Positions 1 through 5,307 of a DNA stretch of 5,307 nucleotides are shown here, piece after piece. Position 1 is the first letter of the stretch, and the number at the start of each line of letters is the position of its first letter. The stretch is from Chloroflexota bacterium (lineage in GTDB: Bacteria; Chloroflexota; Anaerolineae; UBA4142): NCBI GenBank assembly GCA_016200825.1, contig JACQEA010000278.1:1-5307 (forward strand), in the 5' to 3' direction. The position numbers and the translations under genes are program-made. The notes beneath the pieces are model-generated. The model worked only from the letters and a program-made list of their open reading frames with translations, made no database searches and was not told the DNA's origin.

Positions 1-335
1 AACAAAAATAGAAACGGACTTTCAATCCCACCGGTAATTCGAATGGCGCTGAATAATAATAAAAGATCAATCGTAATGCGCGCATACAACAAACCGGTAA
101 GACGGTCTGGAGACGCGGGCGAACGCAAGCGCGCGGCGATGGCGGCAAGAATTGAATTGCTGATCGCGGCGACACCGAGCAACGCGGTCAACCATAACAA
201 GTGAAATTGCATAAAAAGGTTGCCCACGATATATAGCGCCGCGAGCAAACCAAACGCAAGCCAACGCAATCGCGCGGCGCGTGAGTTGGCTAGAATTTCC
301 AGGATCTGGGAATCATCCATTGGAGAACTCGTCAT
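1..335 (-). CDS. Membrane sensor, probable histidine kinase N-terminus (partial, runs off left edge)
   Basis: Reading the minus strand from ATG at 335 gives 111 codons with no stop up to the window edge, so only the N-terminus is present. What is seen: a charged start (MTSSPMDDSQ), a basic stretch (SRAARLRW, about residues 18-25), hydrophobic segments at about 26-42, 46-66 and 88-100, then DLLLLFSAIRITGGIESPF (residues 90-108). The D-x-hydrophobic run ending in TGG-I-E-SPF is characteristic of the membrane sensor region of RegB/PrrB-like and related histidine kinases, where the TM bundle precedes the DHp and ATPase domains. Those domains would lie outside the window, so kinase activity is inferred. 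A second ATG at 320 (Met6) is an alternative start. The only Shine-Dalgarno-like sequence, AAGG at plus-strand 348-351, is 12 nt from the ATG, which is far. It is transcribed divergently from the glycosyltransferase operon. It could instead be another membrane protein sharing this TM motif. Confidence 0.68.
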   Translation of the reverse strand, partial: MTSSPMDDSQILEILANSRAARLRWLAFGLLAALYIVGNLFMQFHLLWLTALLGVAAISNSILAAIAARLRSPASPDRLTGLLYARITIDLLLLFSAIRITGGIESPFLFL

Positions 336-388
336 GATCCGTTAGTACCTTACGAGTGAAATGTTTGCAGAAAAAGCAAAGATTTTTT

Positions 389-460
389 GGACGCGGATTT
401 ACACGGAAAGAACGGATTGAATAAATTTTTGATCTGATTTTTCCGCGTTTATCCGCGTCC
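389..460. repeat. 72-nt near-palindromic hairpin, probable dispersed intergenic repeat
   Basis: Arms 389-408 and 441-460 pair at 17 of 20 positions. The outer ten (GGACGCGGAT against ATCCGCGTCC) are perfect. Pairing continues inward, with several G-T wobbles and one mismatch, to about 421/428, leaving a small AT-rich loop. Each arm also has internal ~10-bp periodicity, with CGGAT, CGGAA and CGGAT on the left and CCGCG twice on the right. It lies in the divergent intergenic region, away from either start codon. Similar 'ATCCGCGTTTATCCGCGTCC' strings occur between genes in many environmental bacterial genomes, as far as I recall. A REP- or MITE-like element is the likeliest reading. No T-run follows the stem on either strand, so it is not a classical terminator. 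Confidence 0.6.
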
Positions 461-477
461 CAATTTGCCTGATTGGG
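459..477. repeat. Small hairpin abutting the large palindrome
   Basis: CCCAAT (459-464) and ATTGGG (472-477) form a 6-bp perfect stem around a 7-nt loop. The stem shares bases 459-460 with the right arm of the larger palindrome, so the two structures would compete. A further short dyad, TCGG (480-483) with CCGA (489-492), follows. Any of these could be part of the repeat element or a protein-binding site near the downstream promoter. The sequence does not say which. Confidence 0.3.
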
Positions 478-535
478 TTTCGGCTTGTCCGAGTTAGGAA
501 TGGTGTACAACAAAAACTTTTGGCGTAAATCTATT

Positions 536-563
536 TTGCAATTCACAGGTTAAAGTCTATAAT
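536..563 (+). promoter_or_regulatory. Sigma-70-type promoter giving a leaderless transcript
   Basis: TATAAT at 558-563 is a perfect -10 hexamer. TTGCAA at 536-541 matches the -35 consensus at four of six positions, with a 16-bp spacer. Standard spacing puts transcription start at 570-571, on or one base before the GTG start codon of the glycosyltransferase gene. There would then be no 5' UTR and no ribosome binding site. AGGCGG at 564-569 resembles a Shine-Dalgarno core but lies one base from the GTG, too close to act as one. This would drive the whole downstream operon. The transcription start is inferred from spacing only. Confidence 0.55.
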
Positions 564-570
564 AGGCGGC

Positions 571-2940
571 GTGAGAAGGATTGTCAATCCAACATCAGTA
601 CTCTCAAACGCGCCCACGTGGCGCGTTCACTTGTTTTTGTTCGCGTGCGCGTTCGTTTTATATTGGCGCACGATGCCGCCCACGGTTCTGGATGGCGACA
701 ACGCGGAATTCCAATACATGGCATTTATTTTGGGCATTCCCCACTCGACCGGTTATCCGTTGTACATTTTGCTCGCCAAATTATTTACGTTTTTGCCCAT
801 TGGCGATGTCGCGTATCGCGTCACACTTTTTTCGGTTGTGTGTGGCGCGCTCACCGCGCCGATATTCTTTTCGATTGCGCGGCGCGTCGTCTCACAAACT
901 TTTCCCGCGCTGTGCGCAACGCTCGTGCTAATCGTTGCGCCTTCGATGTGGGGTGGCGCAATTGAAACTAAAACGTACGCGCTCCATTTATTTCTTGGCG
1001 CGCTGGCGATTTTATTTGCGTTGCGGTGGCATCAAAACGGAAACGCGCGCGATTTTTATTGGCTCGCGTTCATAGTTGGCTTGGGACTGACGAATCATCC
1101 GGTATTCCGTTTTCTGGCGATTCCATTCGCGCTCGTCGCGTGGTTCAATCGCGCGCGCCTGAATCGCGCGATGGTTAGCAAAGGCATTTTGCTTGGACTC
1201 TTGCCGTTGTTGCTCTACGCGTACATTCCGATCCGCGCGAATCAATTGATCGCGCAACAAGACCCGCAAAATTGGGCGTTGTATACGCGCGAAGATGCAA
1301 TGCTCAAGGGAACGATCACTGCGTATTACAACAACACGGTCGCGGGATTTTTCAATCTCATCAGCGGACTCGATAATAGTTACAAATTGGGATTCACTTC
1401 GCCATTGGAGCAAGCCAATCGCTTTGAATTAGCGGCGACGCTGTTGTGGCAACAATTCGGTTTGATTGGGATTGGGCTCGCGTTGGTTGGCGCGCGCGCG
1501 TCGTTTAGATCGGAGCGAAAAATTTTTGCGATCCTGCTCGCCGTCGCGATGGCGATGGGATTTATCGCGCTGTACTTGCGCGGCATTTCAACGGTCTATT
1601 ATTTTTCGCTCACCTACTTGGTGCTTGCTTTGTGGATCGGATTTGGAATCAAAACATTTTTGGAATCGGCGGAACGTTTGCGTGTGAATTTCCCCGCGCG
1701 GTTGACATGGCTCACCACGACTCAAACTATGCGCGCGATATTTCTTTGCGTTCCGCTGGCAACGCTCGCGACCAATTTTTCTAACCTGGATCAATCGAAT
1801 TTTTTTTCGGCGCGTGAATACGCGCGCGCGGCGTTGAACGATCAGCTCGCGCCGAACGCGGTCGTGATCGCGCCGTGGGAAATTTCGCAACCGATGCGCT
1901 ACTTGCAATTTGTCGAAAATGTTCGCCCGGATGTTTTAGTCGTCAACGTTAGCCCGGTGATGAAACAATTTGAAACGATGCGCGCGAACGCGTACGAATT
2001 AAAACGTCCTTTTTATCTCGCGCAGTTCGTGCCTGAAAATCAAAACGCTCTAACTCTGCGCGCGGTGCAAGCGATCCCGTTGCCGATGCGCGCAATTCCT
2101 CAGCCGCATTATGTGGTAAACAAAAAAAATGTGAATGAGATCGAAATTATCGGGTATGATCTTGAACCCGATCCGCCGTTGCCGGGACAATCGGCGCGCG
2201 TGTTGATTTATTATCGCGCCCTCGCGCGAGTTTATCCGATCTATTCCGCGATCTTTAGCGTGAATGATATCACCGGGCATCCGTGGGGAAATCAGGATAG
2301 TTTTCCCGGATCATTTTATTTTCCAACTTATCGTTGGCAAGTCGGCAATGTTTTTCGCGACGCGTTCCCGCTCAACCTGCCGCCGGATGCGCCGAGCGGT
2401 TTGTACGCGTTAGATTTATCTTGGTACGTGTACGATCTGGATACAAATAAACGCGATGAGAGCCGCGAGTTTGCAACCGCGCTCGGCACGATCCGCGTGG
2501 GCGATATTCCTTCGACCGCGTTGATCGCGCAAAAAACAAACGCGCAAAGCGAAAACGGCATCGCGCTGGTGGGCTGGAACGCCGCACCCGCTCTAAATAG
2601 CAATTTCATTTCGGTCGCGCGCGGCGAAACTATTCAGCTCGATCTTTTCTGGCGCGCCGCGCGCGGGCAACAAAATAATTTCACCGTCTTTGTTCATCTG
2701 CTTGATTCTGCCGGGCGCGTCGTTTCAGACGCGGATAGTCCGCCGTCGCGCGGAGTGTACCCGACCGATCGGTGGAACAGCGGCGAAATATTTCGCGATC
2801 GTCACGCGTTGATAATTCCGCGCGAGCTTGCGCCGGGCGATTATTCGATTGAGGTTGGAATGTATTTGCCTGCCACCAATCAACGCGTCCTCTTTGATCG
2901 CGGCGACAAAATATTGCTTGGGACTGTGCGCGTCCGCTGA
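571..2940 (+). CDS. DUF2723 (GT117-like) membrane glycosyltransferase with two C-terminal beta-sandwich modules
   Basis: A 789-residue protein. Hydrophobic segments from about residue 19 to 403 suggest 10-12 membrane spans. The first extracytoplasmic loop holds DGDNAEF (41-47), matching the DUF2723 D-x-GE-F motif with Ala for Gly but D43 and E46 kept. Next come HSTGYPLY (58-65; HPPGYP in the wider family), E132 and Y136 before the next span, and GLGLTNH (170-176). Residues 414-460, including PNAVVIAPWE and VRPDVLVVNV, match the soluble region seen after the TM domain in this family. Two related beta-rich modules follow (about 520-642 and 661-788). DUF2723 includes eukaryotic TMEM260, a protein O-mannosyltransferase, so sugar transfer from a polyprenyl-phosphate donor at the outer membrane face is inferred; the acceptor is unknown. 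GTG at 571 is the first start codon after the in-frame TAA at 526-528, and the next Met (residue 35) would remove TM1. The stop overlaps the next gene by 1 nt. Confidence 0.85.
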   Translation: MRRIVNPTSVLSNAPTWRVHLFLFACAFVLYWRTMPPTVLDGDNAEFQYMAFILGIPHSTGYPLYILLAKLFTFLPIGDVAYRVTLFSVVCGALTAPIFFSIARRVVSQTFPALCATLVLIVAPSMWGGAIETKTYALHLFLGALAILFALRWHQNGNARDFYWLAFIVGLGLTNHPVFRFLAIPFALVAWFNRARLNRAMVSKGILLGLLPLLLYAYIPIRANQLIAQQDPQNWALYTREDAMLKGTITAYYNNTVAGFFNLISGLDNSYKLGFTSPLEQANRFELAATLLWQQFGLIGIGLALVGARASFRSERKIFAILLAVAMAMGFIALYLRGISTVYYFSLTYLVLALWIGFGIKTFLESAERLRVNFPARLTWLTTTQTMRAIFLCVPLATLATNFSNLDQSNFFSAREYARAALNDQLAPNAVVIAPWEISQPMRYLQFVENVRPDVLVVNVSPVMKQFETMRANAYELKRPFYLAQFVPENQNALTLRAVQAIPLPMRAIPQPHYVVNKKNVNEIEIIGYDLEPDPPLPGQSARVLIYYRALARVYPIYSAIFSVNDITGHPWGNQDSFPGSFYFPTYRWQVGNVFRDAFPLNLPPDAPSGLYALDLSWYVYDLDTNKRDESREFATALGTIRVGDIPSTALIAQKTNAQSENGIALVGWNAAPALNSNFISVARGETIQLDLFWRAARGQQNNFTVFVHLLDSAGRVVSDADSPPSRGVYPTDRWNSGEIFRDRHALIIPRELAPGDYSIEVGMYLPATNQRVLFDRGDKILLGTVRVR
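2128..2496 (+). other. Beta-sandwich module A of the DUF2723 protein
   Basis: Residues about 520-642, starting near EIEIIGYDL and followed by a PGQSARVLIYYRA strand pattern. It continues with FPTYRWQVGNVFRD (584-597), LNLPPDAPSGLYALDLSWYV (601-620) and a closing strand. The order of these blocks matches module B in the same protein. It is predicted to sit outside the membrane, after the last TM span. Its function is unknown; accessory carbohydrate or acceptor binding would fit the fold type but is a guess. Confidence 0.6.
2551..2934 (+). other. Beta-sandwich module B of the DUF2723 protein
   Basis: Residues about 661-788. It is the more canonical copy: GIALVGWN, GETIQLDLFWRA, NNFTVFVHLLDSAGRVV, YPTDRWNSGEIFRD (730-743) and LAPGDYSIEVGMYLP (753-767). 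It aligns block by block with module A, most clearly in the aromatic-P-T-x-R-W-x-x-G-x-x-FRD segment and the P-x-G-x-Y strand. Modules of this pattern recur at the C-termini of Chloroflexota membrane glycosyltransferases, as far as I recall. The protein ends directly after the module. Confidence 0.65.
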
Positions 2941-4865
2941 TGAAATTCCCTGTGTCCAAAATAAAAATCAGTAGAGAATGGATCGCGCTCGGATTCATTT
3001 TGCTGATCGCGATTCTGTTTCGCGCATACGCGCTTGATCGTTTGCCGCCCGGTCTTTTTGGCGATGAAGCGGTCGAAGGTCTCGACGCGCTCGATGTGCT
3101 GGCGGGCAATTGGCAGATTTGGTTTCACGCGCATTTAGGCCGCGAACCGATTTTTGTTTATCTCGTCGCGTTAGCGTACGCCGCGTTCGGCGTGACCGCG
3201 TTGGCGACGCGTTTCCCCGCGATCCTCGCGGGCATCGTCACGATTCCGATCGCGTATTGGTTTACGCGTGAATGGGCGCATGAAATTTTTTCGGCGGAAC
3301 GCGCGCGGCGGATCGCCTTGCTCGTTGCCGCGCTCCTCGCGATTTCGTTTTGGCACATTCAAATGTCGCGCGATGCGCACCGCGATATTTTGTTGCCGCT
3401 CGTGCAAGCCATTGGTTATGCGTTTTTGTGGCGCGCGTTTCGGACGCGCGAGTGGAAATTATTCGCCGCCGCGGGCGCGGTTCTCGGTCTCGCGCTGTAC
3501 ACGTATTCGCCCGGACGTTTTGTCGGCGTATTCGTCGCGTTGTTCATCGTCGGCGAATTTTTTCTCGCGCGCGCCACGACCGCGCGCGCGTTTGCATTGG
3601 AATTTAATTGGCGCGGCGTGATGCTCGCGGCGGTGTGCGCGTTGATCGTGATGCTGCCGCTCGGAATTTATTTCGCGCAAAATCCCGCGCAATTCAGCCG
3701 CCGCTTTGACAGCGTTTCGATTCTCGGCGCAAACGATCCGCTCGCCGCGCTCACCGCGAGCATCGCGGGCAATCTCGCGATGTTCGCGCTGCCGGACGCG
3801 GGTTATCAAAGCCGCCATTATAATTTGCCCGGCAAACCGGTGTTCGATTTATTTCTCGCGCCATTTTTTTTGATCGGCGTTATTATTTCGCTCATGCGTT
3901 TCAAACGCGCGCAATATCGTTTTTTGATTTTGTGGTTTGCCGTGATGCTCGTTCCCGCGTTTCTGACCGCCGATATGATTCCCAAAGGCGTGCGCGATTT
4001 GGGCGTAATGCCCGGCGTTTTTATTTTTCCCGCGCTCGCGATGGATGAATTGTTCGCGCGCGTCGAAGTGAAACCGATTCAACCACAGCGCGCGGTGCGC
4101 GCGTTCATTGCGAGTGCAATTACTGCGAGCGCGCTTCTCACCGCGTACGATTATTTTTTCGCGTGGGCGAATTTGTCCGACCTGCCACATGCGTTCGATC
4201 AAGAGTATGTGGATGTTTCGCAATTTGTTCGGCAACAACCGGCAAATTCCGCGCTCTACATTTCCGCTGAAGTGTATCGCCATCCGACCTTTATGTTATT
4301 AGGCAAACAAATTCCCACGTCAAAATATTTCGAGCGAGCGACGCGCGTGCGCGAGTTGGACGCGCGCAGCGCGCTGATCGCGAATGCGCAGGATGTGAAC
4401 GCGCGCTATATTTTTCTGCGCGGCTATGCGCCGTCGGACGCATGGCTCGCGCGCGTCGCGGTCTCAAGCGCGCCGCTTGAGTTGCGCGAAAATTTTTCGA
4501 TCCTGCAACTCGCGCGACTCGCGCCGCCGAAACAAACGACGGACCTTGTTTTCAACCCGTGGCTGAAATTGGTTGGCTATACGCGTTTTGCGGACCAGCC
4601 GCGCGGGCTCGCGCTGGATTGGCAAGTGCTCGCGTTGCCGGATGATCGCGTGGATATGCAAACGCGCGCGATGTTTTTTGATTCGCGTAATCAGTTGATT
4701 ACGGATTCCGCGCATCAATTTAGTGTTCCACCGATGGAGTGGAATCGCGGCGATGAAATTGTCGAATGGTACGAAACCGACGCGGTGGAAAACGCGGCGC
4801 AGTTTTCAATTCAGTTGCAACGCAACGAAAGTAAATGGACGTCTCCAACGATTCCGTTGAAATAA
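2940..4865 (+). CDS. GT39/ArnT-like polytopic membrane glycosyltransferase
   Basis: A 641-residue protein with about 12 hydrophobic spans between residues 14 and 404 and a soluble C-terminus. Family marks, in order: RLPPGLFGDEA (34-44) with the acidic pair D42-E43 in the first outer loop, expected to be catalytic in GT-C enzymes; GREP (67-70) with E69; SRDAHRD (143-149); YTYSPGR (187-193); and RHYNLPG (292-298). These fit the PMT/ArnT-like clan, which moves sugars from polyprenyl-phosphate donors to lipid or protein acceptors outside the membrane. Residues 418-526 form a soluble alpha/beta-looking linker, and 540-640 a diverged beta-sandwich related to the modules of the upstream protein. The ATG at 2940 overlaps the upstream TGA as TGATG, and no Shine-Dalgarno sequence lies at working distance (GGGA at 2920-2923 is too far), so translation is probably coupled. 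The stop is TAA at 4863-4865. Donor sugar and acceptor cannot be inferred. Confidence 0.82.
   Translation: MKFPVSKIKISREWIALGFILLIAILFRAYALDRLPPGLFGDEAVEGLDALDVLAGNWQIWFHAHLGREPIFVYLVALAYAAFGVTALATRFPAILAGIVTIPIAYWFTREWAHEIFSAERARRIALLVAALLAISFWHIQMSRDAHRDILLPLVQAIGYAFLWRAFRTREWKLFAAAGAVLGLALYTYSPGRFVGVFVALFIVGEFFLARATTARAFALEFNWRGVMLAAVCALIVMLPLGIYFAQNPAQFSRRFDSVSILGANDPLAALTASIAGNLAMFALPDAGYQSRHYNLPGKPVFDLFLAPFFLIGVIISLMRFKRAQYRFLILWFAVMLVPAFLTADMIPKGVRDLGVMPGVFIFPALAMDELFARVEVKPIQPQRAVRAFIASAITASALLTAYDYFFAWANLSDLPHAFDQEYVDVSQFVRQQPANSALYISAEVYRHPTFMLLGKQIPTSKYFERATRVRELDARSALIANAQDVNARYIFLRGYAPSDAWLARVAVSSAPLELRENFSILQLARLAPPKQTTDLVFNPWLKLVGYTRFADQPRGLALDWQVLALPDDRVDMQTRAMFFDSRNQLITDSAHQFSVPPMEWNRGDEIVEWYETDAVENAAQFSIQLQRNESKWTSPTIPLK
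4557..4859 (+). other. Diverged beta-sandwich module C at the C-terminus of the GT39-like protein
   Basis: Residues about 540-640 open with PWLKLVGYTRF, then GLALDWQVL, MQTRAMFFDSRNQLI, MEWNRGDEIVEWYE (599-612) and QFSIQLQ. The order and spacing of blocks resemble modules A and B, with WNRGDEIVE standing for the WNSGEIFRD block. The canonical FRD residues and the final P-G-x-Y strand are lost or changed, so homology is likely but weaker. It shows that adjacent glycosyltransferases of different families carry the same kind of appendage. Confidence 0.5.
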
Positions 4866-4869
4866 AAAT

Positions 4870-5307
4870 ATGATGCGCTACCGCAATCTGATAATTCTTT
4901 TTGCGTATCTTTTTCTGGCATTGATTCTCACGTATCCACTCGTCACTCAATTTGCGGATCATGTCCCCGGCACAACGACGTGGTCGCTCGATGAGTATGG
5001 CTATGTGTGGAATAATTGGTGGTTTAAATTCGCGGTGTTTGATCGCGGGATGAATCCGTTTCAAACCAATTTTATTTTGTATCCGATTGGCGCGTCACTC
5101 GTTCTCTACACGTTCACCTTGCTTCACGTTTTGCTGGGCTTGCCAATTCAATTCGCGTTTGGACTTATTCCCGCCAGCAACGCGGAATTATTGTTCGCGT
5201 TTGTCTTTAGCGGATTCGGAGTCTATTTGCTCGCGCGTTACATTTTGCGAACGATGCAGTTCGCCGCGCAAAATTTTGTGGATGCCGCCGCGTTTATCGC
5301 GGGCGCG
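4870..5307 (+). CDS. Polytopic membrane protein, YfhO/PTPS-related-like GT-C candidate (partial, runs off right edge)
   Basis: ATG at 4870 opens 146 codons without a stop up to the window edge; a second ATG follows at once (4873). TM1 covers about residues 7-25 and ends in LTYPLV. A predicted outer loop then holds HVPG (31-34), D41-E42, YVWNNWWF (45-52), MNPF (61-64) and LYPIGASL (70-77). Later spans are at about 78-100 and 105-127. This layout (TYPL, an acidic residue, W-N-x-W-W, NPF, YP-x-G) is common in large Chloroflexota membrane proteins annotated as YfhO-like or '6-pyruvoyl-tetrahydropterin synthase related' membrane proteins. They share GT-C topology but mostly lack a proven activity. 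The gap to the upstream stop is 4 nt and there is no Shine-Dalgarno sequence, so it belongs to the same operon. Glycosyltransferase activity is an inference from topology and context. Confidence 0.75.
   Translation, partial: MMRYRNLIILFAYLFLALILTYPLVTQFADHVPGTTTWSLDEYGYVWNNWWFKFAVFDRGMNPFQTNFILYPIGASLVLYTFTLLHVLLGLPIQFAFGLIPASNAELLFAFVFSGFGVYLLARYILRTMQFAAQNFVDAAAFIAGA

Noticed and set aside
67..264. A 65-codon minus-strand open frame inside the left gene
   Set aside because: It lies in another frame of the sensor gene, whose 111-codon frame has clear TM segments and the TGGIESPF motif.
364..388. TTTGC/GCAAA hairpin followed by six T residues, terminator-like on the plus strand
   Set aside because: The stem is only 5 bp and AT-rich, and no plus-strand gene ends upstream for it to terminate.
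313..546. A 77-codon open frame on the minus strand covering the intergenic region
   Set aside because: It spans the palindromic repeat, overlaps the start of the sensor gene out of frame, and its product is a low-complexity basic string without domain or membrane features.
1012..1413. Long minus-strand open frame opposite the DUF2723 gene, and similar ones at 3459-3818 and 3849-4283
   Set aside because: Arg/Gln/Glu-rich products with no membrane or domain features. They come from reading GCG/CGC-rich codons backwards.
1800..1807. T8 run in the first gene (a similar one at 3864-3871 in the second, and an A8 run near 2122-2129)
   Set aside because: They arise from consecutive Phe or Lys codons well inside intact frames. 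There is no alternative frame or nearby stop pattern suggesting phase variation or programmed frameshifting.
4858..4872. AT-rich stretch before the third gene as a separate promoter
   Set aside because: No -10/-35 pair with acceptable spacing is visible, and the 4-nt gap fits co-transcription.

Overview
The window looks like bacterial chromosome from an uncultured member of the Chloroflexota, possibly Anaerolineae-like. The main reason is that polytopic GT-C glycosyltransferases carry C-terminal beta-sandwich modules of the 'xGYD...YPTxxWxxGExxRD...PxxLxPGxYxLxVGxY' type, which I know best from that phylum. The assignment rests on remembered family patterns, not on a search. Base composition is moderate overall, but coding DNA is saturated with GCG (Ala), CGC (Arg) and the CGCG tetranucleotide. 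The same style appears in all four genes, so nothing in them looks recently imported.

Layout. Positions 1-335 hold the 5' end of a minus-strand gene that runs off the left edge. It encodes a membrane protein ending in a TGGIESPF motif, typical of the sensor part of RegB/PrrB-like histidine kinases. Positions 336-570 are a 235-bp divergent intergenic region. It contains a 72-nt near-palindrome (389-460), a smaller hairpin (459-477) and a strong-looking promoter (TTGCAA, 16 bp, TATAAT at 536-563). The promoter is so close to the GTG at 571 that the transcript would be leaderless.

Three plus-strand genes then follow with no space for promoters between them. 571-2940 is a DUF2723/GT117-like membrane glycosyltransferase with two C-terminal beta-sandwich modules. 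2940-4865 is a GT39/ArnT-like membrane glycosyltransferase that overlaps its neighbour by 1 nt and carries one more diverged module. 4870-5307 is the N-terminus of a third, different polytopic membrane protein (YfhO/PTPS-related-like) cut by the right edge.

Working together: the three form a probable operon of GT-C-type enzymes, which use polyprenyl-phosphate sugars on the outer face of the membrane. They would glycosylate exported proteins, lipids or surface glycans. The acceptor and sugar cannot be read from the sequence. The divergent sensor kinase could be an unrelated neighbour. I see no CRISPR array, tRNA, rRNA, insertion sequence or defence system.
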